Below are positions 7,799-16,521 of a DNA stretch of 64,000 bases, piece by piece. Both the position numbers and the translations under genes were made by a program. This DNA comes from Bordetella petrii (GTDB lineage Bacteria > Pseudomonadota > Gammaproteobacteria > Burkholderiales > Burkholderiaceae_B), in NCBI RefSeq assembly GCF_017356245.1, contig NZ_JAFMZZ010000004.1:813163-877162 (forward strand), given 5' to 3'. Position 1 is the stretch's first letter, and every line of letters begins with the position of its first letter. The notes under the pieces were generated by a model. It was not told where the DNA came from. It saw only the letters and a list, made by a program, of their open reading frames with translations, and ran no database searches.

Positions 7799-9406
7799 TT
7801 ATGCCTGGCTTCCGAAGACCTGGCCGCCGTGCTCGCGCATGGCGTGGAATTTCACATCCGGATACAGGTCTTCGGCCACGCGCAACTGCGCAGGCGAACC
7901 AATCAAAAAAGCCGCCGCATCCACCACATCATAGGCGATGTGTGCCGCATTGGCATCCATGAACTTGCGCAGCGCCCGGGGGGTGTCGGAGGTGATCCAG
8001 CGGGCCATGGTGTAGCGCGACGGCAACATGCGGGCCTCGACCCCGTATTCGGTCTTGAGGCGGTGCGCCACCACCTCGAACTGCAGCTGCCCGACCGCCC
8101 CCAGCAGCAGCGTGCCGCCGGCCGCCTCGGGGCGGAACACCTGGATGGCGCCTTCTTCGCCCAGCTGTGTCAGGCCGATACGCAACTGCTTGGTGCGCAA
8201 AGGATCTTTGACTTCCACCGCCTGGAAGAGTTCAGGGGCGAAGAACGGCAGGCCGGTAAAGCGCAGGCTTTCGCCTTCGGTCAGCACGTCGCCCAGCTGC
8301 AGCACCCCGTGGTTGGGGATGCCGATGACGTCGCCCGCATAGGCCTCGTCGAGCAGCTCGCGGCGCTGCGACAGGAACGACACCACGTTGTTGGGCCGCA
8401 TTTCCTTGCCGGTGCGGGCGACCTTCAGGCGCATGCCGCGCTCGAAGCGGCCCGAGCTCACGCGCACGAAGGCCACGCGGTCGCGGTGGGCCGGGTCCAT
8501 GTTGGCCTGCACCTTGAACACCACGCCGGTGAACTTGGGTTCCTGGGGCTCGACCAGGCGTTCAAGCGCCTGGCGCGGGCCCGGGGGCGGGGCCTGTTCC
8601 ACCAGGGCGTCCAGCACTTCCTGGACGCCGAAGTTGTTGATGGCCGAGCCGAAAAACACGGGCGTCTGCCGGCCGGCCAGGAAGGCGTCGCGGTCGAAAG
8701 CCGGGGCGGCTTCCTGGATCAGCTGGATCTCGCCGTTGGCCTGCTCGAAGGTCGAGCCGAAGCGGCTGGCGATTTCGGGGTTGTCCAGGCCGTCGATGAT
8801 GTCGTCATCGTCCGAGCGCCGCTCCTGGCCGGGGCGGAACACGCGCATGCGGTCGCGGCGGATGTCGAACACGCCGCCGAAAGCCTTGCCCATGCCCACC
8901 GGCCACGAGAACGGCACCGCGTCCATGCCCAGGTGGCCTTCGATCTCGGACAGCAGGTCCAGGGGCTCGCGCACCTCGCGGTCCATCTTGTTGATGAACG
9001 TGATGATGGGCGTGTTGCGCGCGCGGCAGACCTGCAGCAGCCGGATGGTCTGCGGTTCGACCCCGTTGGCCGCGTCGATGACCATCAGCGCGGCGTCCAC
9101 CGCGGTGAGCACGCGATAGGTGTCTTCGGAGAAGTCCTGGTGGCCCGGGGTGTCGAGCAGGTTGATGACGCAGTCGCGGTATTCCATCTGCATCACCGAC
9201 GAGGCCACCGAAATGCCGCGCTGCTTTTCGATTTCCATCCAGTCGGACGAGGCATGGCGCGACGCCTTGCGCGCCTTGACGCTGCCGGCGATCTGGATGG
9301 CGCCCGCGAACAGCAGCAGCTTTTCGGTAAGCGTGGTCTTGCCGGCGTCGGGGTGGGAAATGATGGCGAACGTGCGTCGCCGGGCGACTTCTTGGGAAAT
9401 ATTCAT
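7799..9406 (-). CDS. prfC: Peptide chain release factor 3
   Basis: A GTPase that recycles RF1 and RF2 from the ribosome after peptide release. Motifs in order: P-loop HPDAGKTT (residues 18-25), switch I region with GISVASSV, G3 DTPGHQDF, G4 NKMDRE, then the domain II/III regions. Length 535 aa is close to the E. coli protein (529 aa). Ribosomal EF-G is excluded by length and by the RF3-specific SDWMEIEKQRGISVASSVMQ region. It lies between a LysE-family gene upstream and the small exported protein downstream, all on the minus strand. Confidence 0.97.
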   Translation of the reverse strand: MNISQEVARRRTFAIISHPDAGKTTLTEKLLLFAGAIQIAGSVKARKASRHASSDWMEIEKQRGISVASSVMQMEYRDCVINLLDTPGHQDFSEDTYRVLTAVDAALMVIDAANGVEPQTIRLLQVCRARNTPIITFINKMDREVREPLDLLSEIEGHLGMDAVPFSWPVGMGKAFGGVFDIRRDRMRVFRPGQERRSDDDDIIDGLDNPEIASRFGSTFEQANGEIQLIQEAAPAFDRDAFLAGRQTPVFFGSAINNFGVQEVLDALVEQAPPPGPRQALERLVEPQEPKFTGVVFKVQANMDPAHRDRVAFVRVSSGRFERGMRLKVARTGKEMRPNNVVSFLSQRRELLDEAYAGDVIGIPNHGVLQLGDVLTEGESLRFTGLPFFAPELFQAVEVKDPLRTKQLRIGLTQLGEEGAIQVFRPEAAGGTLLLGAVGQLQFEVVAHRLKTEYGVEARMLPSRYTMARWITSDTPRALRKFMDANAAHIAYDVVDAAAFLIGSPAQLRVAEDLYPDVKFHAMREHGGQVFGSQA

Positions 9407-9455
9407 GGTTGATGCGATTTTACCGGCGCGCGCGGGCGTGCCGGCATCGGTGCCG

Positions 9456-10085
9456 TTACGCCTGGCGTCGGAAGGTGGCCAGGAAAACGCCCGCCACGAT
9501 GAACAGCGAGCCGAAAATGCGGTTCATCCAGCGGATGTAGCGCGCATCGCGCAGCAGCCGCAGCACCTTGGCGGCCAGCAGGGTGTACACGCCCATGGCG
9601 ACCATGTCGGTGAACACCAGGGTGCCCGCCAGCGCCGCGTACTGCGGCGTCAGGGCATGGGCCGTATCGACGAACTGCGGCACGACCGCCAGCAGGAACA
9701 CCGTGCCCTTGGGATTCATGACATTGACCAGCACGCCGCGCACGACCAGCTCGCGCGCCGAGAAGTGCGCGGGGTTGCCTGTATCGACGGCCACCGGCGC
9801 GGCGTCGGTGCGGATCTGGCGCACGCCCAGGTACACCAGGTAGGCCACGCCCAGGTACTTGACCACCGCGAAGGCGACCTCGGACGTGGCCAGCACCGCG
9901 CCCAGCCCCACCGCCACGATCAGGAACTGGACCAGAATGCCCATGATCAGGCCGGCCGTGTTCCAGTAGCCGCGGGCGAATCCGTACTTCAGCCCCGAGG
10001 ACATGGCCGAAATGGCGCCCGCCCCCGGTGAGAAAGAGATGGCCCAGGAGGCCACGAAAAAGGTCAGCCAGGTCGAGAGCGTCAT
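9456..10085 (-). CDS. LysE/RhtB-family amino acid exporter
   Basis: An inner membrane exporter for amino acids or derivatives. The 209 aa start with TWLTFFVASWAISFSPGAGAISAMSSGLKYG, the family's first helix and conserved SPGPG-like loop (here SPGAG), and show about six hydrophobic segments. NPKGTVFLLAVVPQFV is the conserved motif near the middle. Substrate cannot be told. It sits 49 bases upstream of prfC on the same strand and 51 bases downstream of the rhlE-like gene. Confidence 0.85.
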   Translation of the reverse strand: MTLSTWLTFFVASWAISFSPGAGAISAMSSGLKYGFARGYWNTAGLIMGILVQFLIVAVGLGAVLATSEVAFAVVKYLGVAYLVYLGVRQIRTDAAPVAVDTGNPAHFSARELVVRGVLVNVMNPKGTVFLLAVVPQFVDTAHALTPQYAALAGTLVFTDMVAMGVYTLLAAKVLRLLRDARYIRWMNRIFGSLFIVAGVFLATFRRQA

Positions 10086-10136
10086 GCGGGTTTCCTGTGG
10101 CGGCGGGCCGCCGGTGCGTGGGACAGGTTACGGATA

Positions 10137-11615
10137 TTACTTGCCCAGCAGCGCCGCGCGCGGCGCACCCGTGCGCTGGCCGGCCGGCCGGCCGCCACCG
10201 CCGCCTTCCGCCTGGCGCGGGGCCTGCGGCTGGGCGCGGTTGTCGGCGCGGTGGCCGCCCGCCGGGCGATCGCCGCGCGGGGCCGGCGCTTGGCGCTGGC
10301 CGCCCGGGCGGCCCGGGGCGGCGGCGCGGCCGCCATTGCCCTGGCGGGGCGTCTGGCCGGGCCGGCCGGCGCGGTCGCCGCCGTTGCCGCGCGGCGCGCC
10401 CTGGCGGCGCGGTTGGCGGGTGTCTTCGTCGCGTTCCTGGCGCTCGTAGGCGGCGGCGCTGCCCGCCGGCGGCGTCCAGCCCTGCACCGGCAGGCGTTCG
10501 ATGGTCTTGCCGATCAGGCGCTCGATGCCCTTGAGCAGCTTGATCTCGCTGCTGTCGACCAGCGACACGGCCGCGCCCGTGGCGCCCGCGCGGCCGGTGC
10601 GGCCGATGCGGTGCACGTAGTCTTCGGGCACGTTGGGCAGTTCGAAGTTCACCACCTGCGGCAGCTGGTCGATGTCCAGCCCGCGCGCGGCGATGTCGGT
10701 GGCCACCAGCACGGCCACGTTGCCGTCCTTGAAGCCCGACAGGGCGCGCGTGCGCGCCGCCTGGCTCTTGTTGCCGTGGATGGCGGCGGCGCTCAGGCCG
10801 TCTTTCACCAGCTTTTCGGCCAGGCGGTTGGCGCCGTGCTTGGTGCGGGTGAACACCAGCACCTGGTGCCAGCCGCTTTCGCGGATGATGTGGCTGATGA
10901 GATCGCGCTTGTGGTGCTGTTCGACCAGGTGCACGGTTTGGGTCACCAGCTCGGTGGCGGTGTTGCGCGGGGTAACCGACACTTCGCCCGGGTTGTTCAG
11001 CACGCCGCGCGCCAGGCTGCGGATCTCGTCGGAGAAGGTGGCCGAGAACAGCAGGTTCTGGCGTTGCTTGGGCAGCAGGGCCAGCACTTTGCGGATGTCG
11101 CGGATGAAGCCCATGTCGAGCATGCGGTCGGCTTCGTCCAGCACCAGGATCTCGACGCCGGACAGGTCGACGGTTTTCTGGCCGCAGTGGTCCAGCAGCC
11201 GGCCGGGCGTGGCCACCAGGATGTCCAGCGGCTTGCGCAAGGCGCTGATCTGCGGATTGATATTGACTCCGCCGAACATCACCATCGAGGTCAGCGGGGT
11301 GTGCTTGCCGTAGGTCTGCACCGATTCGGCGACCTGGGCGGTGAGCTCGCGGGTCGGGGTCAGGATCAGGCAGCGCGGGCGGCCGGGTTTTTTCAGGGCC
11401 GGCTTTTGCTGCATCAGCAGATGCAGGATGGGCAGCGTGAAGCCGGCGGTCTTGCCGGTGCCGGTCTGGGCAGCGGCCAACAGGTCGCCGCCTTTCAGCA
11501 CTTGCGGGATGGCCTGGGCCTGGATGGGGGTGGGCGCGGTATAGCCGGTGTCGGCGATGGCACGCAAAAGGGGATCGGCCAGACCGAGGTCGGCGAAAGA
11601 AACAGAGGCAGTCAA
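10137..11615 (-). CDS. rhlE: DEAD-box RNA helicase, RhlE type
   Basis: An ATP-dependent RNA helicase, probably acting in ribosome assembly or RNA turnover. Motifs: Q-motif region [20 protein letters not shown], Walker [14 protein letters not shown] in [13 protein letters not shown], and motif [12 protein letters not shown]. After about residue 370 comes a long basic tail full of RQ, GG, PR and RG, typical of RhlE proteins and likely RNA-binding. The frame is open up to 11924, but the helicase starts at TTG 11615 ([11 protein letters not shown]), with GGAG about seven bases upstream; no ATG fits. This gives 492 aa. A -10-like TACAAT on the minus strand at 11771-11776 would give a leader of about 150 bases. 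Confidence 0.9.
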   Translation of the reverse strand: MTASVSFADLGLADPLLRAIADTGYTAPTPIQAQAIPQVLKGGDLLAAAQTGTGKTAGFTLPILHLLMQQKPALKKPGRPRCLILTPTRELTAQVAESVQTYGKHTPLTSMVMFGGVNINPQISALRKPLDILVATPGRLLDHCGQKTVDLSGVEILVLDEADRMLDMGFIRDIRKVLALLPKQRQNLLFSATFSDEIRSLARGVLNNPGEVSVTPRNTATELVTQTVHLVEQHHKRDLISHIIRESGWHQVLVFTRTKHGANRLAEKLVKDGLSAAAIHGNKSQAARTRALSGFKDGNVAVLVATDIAARGLDIDQLPQVVNFELPNVPEDYVHRIGRTGRAGATGAAVSLVDSSEIKLLKGIERLIGKTIERLPVQGWTPPAGSAAAYERQERDEDTRQPRRQGAPRGNGGDRAGRPGQTPRQGNGGRAAAPGRPGGQRQAPAPRGDRPAGGHRADNRAQPQAPRQAEGGGGGRPAGQRTGAPRAALLGK

Positions 11616-11947
11616 AACAGCTCCAGCGGCAGCCTGTCGCTCAGGTTGAGAGACTCCAATCCAGGCGGTCGAATGAGGAGAAAAGGAAGGCCCGCGCAAA
11701 AGCGCAAAAAGCCGGGCGTGGCGGCGAGGCGCCAGCGAACGTGTGCCGATTGGCTGGGCACACCGGCGGCATTGTAGCTGAAGCGGGGCCCGGCAGGTAT
11801 CAAGCATGGCGCCTGTCGTGCCGCGTAACAATAGACAGAGCGCGTTACATGCTGGCCTGGGCAAAAAAAGGGCGACCTGCTGTAATGGCGGCACCTTCGC
11901 GCCAGCCCGCTGGGGGCGCGCCACGTACAGGAAAGGAACACGACATC
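11616..11947. promoter_or_regulatory. Divergent control region of rhlE and lemA
   Basis: A 332-base gap with no gene. On the minus strand it carries a TACAAT hexamer (plus 11771-11776) that may be the rhlE -10, followed by a leader of about 150 bases with short GCGCAAAA repeats. On the plus strand GGAAAGGA just before 11948 serves lemA. I found no clear operator. Confidence 0.4.
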
Positions 11948-12574
11948 ATGAGAATATCCCGCTGGCTGGGTCTTTCCCTGATCGCGCTGGCAGCCGCTGT
12001 GCTGTCGGGTTGCGGCTACAACAGCATCCAGGCGGCCGACGAGCAGGTCAAGGCGGCCTGGTCCGAGGTGCTGAACCAGTACCAGCGGCGCGCCGACCTG
12101 GTGCCCCAGCTGGTCAAGTCGGTGGATGCCTACATGACGCACGAGCGCGATGTGCTGACCCAGGTCACCGAGGCGCGCAGCAAGGTGGGCAGCGTGCAGA
12201 TCACCGCCGACCAGCTGGAAGACCCGGCCGCCGTGCAGCGTTTCCAGCAGGCGCAGGGCCAGCTCACCTCGGCGTTGTCGCGCCTGATCGCCGTGTCCGA
12301 GAACTACCCGCAGCTCAAGGCCGACGGCCTGTTCCGCGACCTGCAGGTGCAGCTGGAAGGCACCGAGAACCGCATCTCGGTGGCGCGCGGCCGCTATGTG
12401 CAGTCGGTGCAGGCATACAACGTGCTGGTGCGCCAGTTTCCCGGCGTGATCACCGCCAAGATCTTCGGCTATGCACCCAAGGCCAACTTCGGCGTCGACA
12501 ACGAGGCGGCCATTTCGCGGCCGCCGGAAATCCGTTTCAGCAATGATGCCAATGCTCCCAAGCCGGCCCAGTAA
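11948..12574 (+). CDS. lemA: LemA family lipoprotein
   Basis: A small membrane-anchored protein of unknown biochemical role, usually found with TPM-domain proteins. Of 208 aa, the first 22 form a lipoprotein signal peptide with the lipobox LSGC just before GYNSIQ. The rest is the LemA helical domain (ADEQVKAAWSEVLNQYQRRADLVPQLVKSV, ARGRYVQSVQAYN). I chose ATG 11948 because GGAAAGGA precedes it and the signal peptide starts there; the frame is open further upstream. The last 32 bases overlap the next gene, implying coupled translation. Confidence 0.92.
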   Translation: MRISRWLGLSLIALAAAVLSGCGYNSIQAADEQVKAAWSEVLNQYQRRADLVPQLVKSVDAYMTHERDVLTQVTEARSKVGSVQITADQLEDPAAVQRFQQAQGQLTSALSRLIAVSENYPQLKADGLFRDLQVQLEGTENRISVARGRYVQSVQAYNVLVRQFPGVITAKIFGYAPKANFGVDNEAAISRPPEIRFSNDANAPKPAQ

Positions 12575-13469
12575 GGGCCTGCTGGCCTGGCCGCGCGGCG
12601 CCCGGGCCTGGCTGGCCGCGCTGCTGGCGCTGCTGGGCATGCTGGCCGGCGCCCCGGCCGCGGCCCAGCCGGCCGCGCCGGCGGCGGTGCCGGCGTTGCA
12701 GGCCCGCGTGACCGACACCACGGGCACGCTCGACGCCAATCAACGCCAGGCCCTCGAGCAGCGGCTGGCGGCGCTGGAACAGCGCAAGGGCGCCCAGGTG
12801 GCGGTGCTGGTGGTGCCCACCACGGCGCCCGATACCATCGAACAATACGCCACGCGGGTATTCGACCAATGGAAGCTGGGGCGCAAGAATACCGACGATG
12901 GCGTGCTGCTGGTGGTGGCCAAGAATGACCGCGCCCTGCGCATCGAGGTCGGCTACGGGCTGGAAGGCGCCATTCCCGACGCCATGGCCGGCCGCATCAT
13001 TCGCGAGCAGATCGCGCCCCGCTTCCAGGCGGGCGATTTCGACGGCGGCATCGAAGCCGGCGTGAGCGCCATCGAGAAATTGATCGACGGCGAGCCGCTG
13101 CCGGCGCCCGCGCCGCGGGCGGACGGCGACGGCCAGGAACAGGACTGGCCGTTCTTCCTGCTGCTGGGGGCGTTCATGCTGGGGCTGCCGGCCATCGTGG
13201 CCGGGCTGGCCGCGGCGGCCGCGTCATGGATGATATTCGGCACCTGGTGGGCGGCCGTGCTGGGCGGCGTGGGCGGCTTCGCGGTCAGCGGCCTGCTGGG
13301 CCTGCTGGGCGTCAAGCGGCGCCTGCTCAATTCGTCGCGCCGCGGCGGCCGGGGCGGCGGTGGCGGCTTCGGCGGCGGGTTTGGCGGAGGCGGCGGCTTC
13401 GGCGGAGGCGGCGGTTTTGGCGGGGGCGGCGGCCGCAGCGGCGGCGGCGGCGCCTCGGGCCGCTGGTAA
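12543..13469 (+). CDS. TPM-domain (YgcG-type) membrane protein
   Basis: An exported TPM-domain protein, the usual partner of LemA. The order is a signal peptide (to about AAAAQPAA), the TPM domain (VTDTTGTLDANQRQALEQRL through GIEAGVSAIEKLID, residues about 55-195), one or two membrane segments (FFLLLGAFMLGLPAIVAGLA and the following helix), and a tail of GGGFGG repeats ending GRW. The glycine tail is typical of this family and may lie outside the membrane. The start is one of three nearby in-frame ATGs (12543, 12546, 12552), all inside the lemA coding region. A paired repeat-A element follows the gene. Confidence 0.9.
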   Translation: MMPMLPSRPSKGLLAWPRGARAWLAALLALLGMLAGAPAAAQPAAPAAVPALQARVTDTTGTLDANQRQALEQRLAALEQRKGAQVAVLVVPTTAPDTIEQYATRVFDQWKLGRKNTDDGVLLVVAKNDRALRIEVGYGLEGAIPDAMAGRIIREQIAPRFQAGDFDGGIEAGVSAIEKLIDGEPLPAPAPRADGDGQEQDWPFFLLLGAFMLGLPAIVAGLAAAAASWMIFGTWWAAVLGGVGGFAVSGLLGLLGVKRRLLNSSRRGGRGGGGGFGGGFGGGGGFGGGGGFGGGGGRSGGGGASGRW

Positions 13470-13480
13470 ATTACGGTCGC

Positions 13481-13574
13481 AGGTGTCAGGCTCCCGCAGG
13501 GTGCCTGACACCGTTCTGTTGAGACACCCCCGCCACACTTCGGTGTCCGACACCCCGGCGGGAACCGGACACCC
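13481..13574. repeat. Paired palindromic repeat A
   Basis: Two palindromes (13481-13512, AGGTGTCAGGC..GCCTGACACC; 13541-13574, GGTGTCCGACACC.. with a second GGACACC arm) are separated by a 28-base spacer. The element at 18482-18570 has the same two-unit design and a similar spacer. It sits between the converging TPM gene and the amidohydrolase. Confidence 0.8.
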
Positions 13575-13582
13575 GGGAAGAC

Positions 13583-14788
13583 TCAGTCCAGCGCGCCGGC
13601 GACCAGTACGCCCTGCTTGAGCACGGCCACGTGGTGCTGTGTGTCGGCGGCCCGGGCGATGTCCTGTGTGGGATCGCCGCGCACCAGCAGCAGGTCGGCC
13701 GCGGCGCCCTCGGCCACGATGCCGTGGCCGGGCAGGCCCATCAGTTCGTGCGCGCGCGAGGTGCCGGCCACCAGGGCATCGGTGGGCGTCATGCCGAAGG
13801 CCACCATGTAGGCCAGCTCTTCGGCATTGCGGCCGTGGCGGTTGAACGGCGTGCCCGCGTCGGTGCCCATGGCGATGCGCCCTCCGGCGCGGTAATACAT
13901 CTGGAACGATTCGCGGTGGCGCTGTTCGACGGCGCGCGCCTTGTCCACCACGTACGCGGGAATGCCGCGCTCGGCATTGTCGAGAATGTTGCGCAGCGCG
14001 GCGATGGTGGGCACCAGGAAGGTCTGGTTCGCCAGCATCTCGTCCAGGCACTGCTGGTCCATGAAAATGCCGTGCTCGATCGAATCGATGCCCGCGCGTA
14101 CGGCGTTCAGGATGCCCTCGGTGCCCTGCGCGTGGCTGGCCGTGCTTTTGCTGAAACGCTTGGCCTCGTGCACGCCGGCGTGCATTTCATCGTAGCTGTA
14201 GTGGGCGTCCATCGGGTTGACGCCCGGCGTCATGACGCCGCCGGTGGCCATGATCTTTACCAGGTCGCAACCCGCATGCACCTGCTCGCGCACCGCCTTG
14301 ACGACTTCATCGCAGCCGTCGGCCACGCGGCCGGTGCGGTTGCCGTGGCCGCCGGTCATGCAGATCATGCGGCCGGCCGCCTTGATGGTGGGGCCGGCGA
14401 ATACGCCGCGCGCGATGGCGTCGCGCACGCCGAATTCCAGATAATCCTTGCCGCCGCAATCGCGCAGCGCGGTAATGCCGCCGCGCAGCGCCGCCTGGGC
14501 GTTCTCTAGCGCCGTCAGCGTGATCTGCGCCGGGCCCTGGCGGGCCATCTGCGCGTGCGGGTCGGCGCTGCCGGTAAACACCAGGTGCACGTGGCAGTCG
14601 GCCAGGCCGGGCATCAGGGTCATGCCGGCCGTGTCCACCCGCCGGCCGGCATAGCCTTCGAACTGGCCGGCCGGCGCCACCCGGGCAACGCGCCCGTCTT
14701 CCACCAGCACGGCATGGCCGGCCGGCAGTTCGCCGCGGCCGTCGAATACCTTGCCGCCCGCCAACAGCATGGGGTCGGGCTTGTTCAT
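13583..14788 (-). CDS. Metal-dependent amidohydrolase, dipeptidase-like
   Basis: A binuclear-metal amidohydrolase with the layout of the Xaa-Pro/Xaa-Arg dipeptidase subgroup. Visible ligands: the HxH of GLADCHVHLVF, the bridging lysine in CDLVKIMATGGV, histidines in TASHAQGTEG and SIEHGIF, and the aspartate in MGTDAGTPF. It has 401 aa and no signal peptide, so it acts in the cytoplasm. Its ATG overlaps the stop of the ABC ATPase gene by four bases (ATGA), making it the last gene of the dpp operon. A role in splitting the imported di- or oligopeptides is inferred from that position. The frame stays open far upstream, but only by chance inside the transporter genes. Confidence 0.88.
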   Translation of the reverse strand: MNKPDPMLLAGGKVFDGRGELPAGHAVLVEDGRVARVAPAGQFEGYAGRRVDTAGMTLMPGLADCHVHLVFTGSADPHAQMARQGPAQITLTALENAQAALRGGITALRDCGGKDYLEFGVRDAIARGVFAGPTIKAAGRMICMTGGHGNRTGRVADGCDEVVKAVREQVHAGCDLVKIMATGGVMTPGVNPMDAHYSYDEMHAGVHEAKRFSKSTASHAQGTEGILNAVRAGIDSIEHGIFMDQQCLDEMLANQTFLVPTIAALRNILDNAERGIPAYVVDKARAVEQRHRESFQMYYRAGGRIAMGTDAGTPFNRHGRNAEELAYMVAFGMTPTDALVAGTSRAHELMGLPGHGIVAEGAAADLLLVRGDPTQDIARAADTQHHVAVLKQGVLVAGALD

Positions 14789-16512
14789 GATTCCACCTCC
14801 AGTCCTTCGCGGGACATCACTTGCAGCTGCGGCATCAGGCCCAGCAGGTGCCGGGTGTACTCGTGCTGCGGGGCATCGAACAGGGTTTCGGTCTCGGCCA
14901 CTTCCAGCAGCTCGCCGTGGCGCATGACGCCGACGCGGTCGCACATCTGGCGGATGACGGGCAGGTCGTGGCTGATGAACAGCATGGTCAGGCCCAGCTG
15001 TTCTTGCAGGTCTTTCAGCAGGTTGAGAATCTGCGCCTGGATGGAGACATCCAGCGCCGAGGTCGGTTCGTCGCAGATCAGGAAGCGCGGGCGGGTGGCC
15101 AGCGCACGCGCGATGCAGATGCGCTGGCGCTGGCCGCCCGAGAATTCGTGCGGATAGCGGCGCGCGGCGGACGCGCCCAGGCCCACGATGTCGAGCAGGT
15201 CGGACACCACCTGGCGCGTTTCGGTTTCGTTGGCCGCCAGTTTGTGGAAGCGGATCGGCTCGGCCACGATGTCCAGCACCCGCATGCGCGGATTCAGCGA
15301 CGAGAACGGATCCTGGAACACCATCTGGATCTGCCGCCGGAACGCGTTGAGCTGCTTTTCGTCTTTCAGCGCGGTCAGGTTGGTGCCGTTGAAGAACACC
15401 GCGCCGCCGCTGGGCGTATACAGGCCCGATATCAGCCGCGCCACGGTGGACTTGCCCGACCCCGATTCGCCCACCAGGCCGAACACTTCGCCCTGGGCAA
15501 TCGACAGGTTGACCTGCTTGACGGCGTCCAGCGTGCGGCGGTTGCGCGCCAGGAAGGCGTTCTTCAGCACGAAGCGCATGCCCAGGTCTTGCGTCTGCAC
15601 CAGCGGCCCGCCGGCATCCTGGCCGAAATCGCGGCGCCGCCCCAGCCAGTGCGTGGAGATGTCCAGCGGCTTGGCGGGCGTCTTCACGTCTTCGATGTAA
15701 GTCACCAGCGGAAAGCGGCGCAGCTTCACGTCGGGGCGCGGCACGGCCGAGATCAGGCTGCGCGTGTAGGGGTGGTCGGGGTCGCCCAGGATCTTGGTGG
15801 TGGGCCCCTGCTCGACCAGCTTGCCGCGGTACAGCACCGCGACGCGGTCGGTGACGTCGGCGATCACGCCCATGTCGTGCGTGATGATGATCATGCCCAC
15901 CTGCTTTTCTTTGCACAGCTTGCGCAGCAGGTCCAGGATCTGCGCCTGGATCGAGACGTCCAGCGCCGTGGTGGGCTCGTCGGCGATGATGATCTCGGGC
16001 TCGCAGCACAGGGCCAGGGCAATGACCACGCGCTGGCGCATGCCGCCCGAGAACTGGTGGGGATACTGCTTGACGCGCAGTTCGGGCGAGTCGATGCCCA
16101 CCTGCCGCAGCAGGTCCACGGCGCGCTGTTCGGCCTGGGCGGGGGTCAGGTCCAGGTGCACCAGCATGGTTTCCACCAGCTGGCTTTCCACGGTCTGCAG
16201 CGGATCGAGCGAAGTCAGCGGATCCTGGAAAATCATGCCGATGCGGCGCCCGCGCACCTTGCGTTTGTCGGATTCGGGCAGCGCATCGATGCGCCGTCCT
16301 TCCAGGTGCACCTCGCCGCCGGCCAGGCGGCCGGGAAATTCCAGCAGGCCCATCACGGCGTTGCCGATGGTGGACTTGCCGGCGCCGGATTCGCCCACCA
16401 CGCCCAGGATCTCGCCGCGGTCGAGCGTCAGCGAAACGCCATCCACCGCCACCAGCGTGCCCCGCCGGCTGGCGAACTCGATGCGCATTTTGTCGATGTC
16501 GAGCAATGCCAT
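14785..16512 (-). CDS. Fused peptide ABC transporter ATP-binding protein (DppD-DppF)
   Basis: One 575-aa chain holds two ABC ATPases. The first (residues about 1-265) has Walker A GESGAGKST and signature FSGGMRQR; the second (about 300-560) has GESGSGKST and FSGGQRQR. Both have Walker B aspartate/glutamate (ADEPTTALD, CDEPTSALD). Each half keeps the C-terminal extension with the Y-T-R-x-L motif (HPYTRSLISAVPRPD, HEYTRHLLGLMPQL) seen in dipeptide/oligopeptide transporters. This is equivalent to separate DppD and DppF, fused as in YejF and GsiA. It lies ten bases after dppC and overlaps the downstream hydrolase. Confidence 0.93.
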   Translation of the reverse strand: MALLDIDKMRIEFASRRGTLVAVDGVSLTLDRGEILGVVGESGAGKSTIGNAVMGLLEFPGRLAGGEVHLEGRRIDALPESDKRKVRGRRIGMIFQDPLTSLDPLQTVESQLVETMLVHLDLTPAQAEQRAVDLLRQVGIDSPELRVKQYPHQFSGGMRQRVVIALALCCEPEIIIADEPTTALDVSIQAQILDLLRKLCKEKQVGMIIITHDMGVIADVTDRVAVLYRGKLVEQGPTTKILGDPDHPYTRSLISAVPRPDVKLRRFPLVTYIEDVKTPAKPLDISTHWLGRRRDFGQDAGGPLVQTQDLGMRFVLKNAFLARNRRTLDAVKQVNLSIAQGEVFGLVGESGSGKSTVARLISGLYTPSGGAVFFNGTNLTALKDEKQLNAFRRQIQMVFQDPFSSLNPRMRVLDIVAEPIRFHKLAANETETRQVVSDLLDIVGLGASAARRYPHEFSGGQRQRICIARALATRPRFLICDEPTSALDVSIQAQILNLLKDLQEQLGLTMLFISHDLPVIRQMCDRVGVMRHGELLEVAETETLFDAPQHEYTRHLLGLMPQLQVMSREGLEVES

Positions 16513-16521
16513 GGCGATCCT

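Noticed and set aside
7673..9412. 579-codon ORF antisense to prfC
   Set aside because: Shadow of prfC in a GC-rich genome; no start signal and no recognisable motif.
13360..13460. Tandem GGCGGCGG-type repeats resembling a repeat array
   Set aside because: They encode the glycine-rich tail of the TPM protein and have no CRISPR-like spacers.
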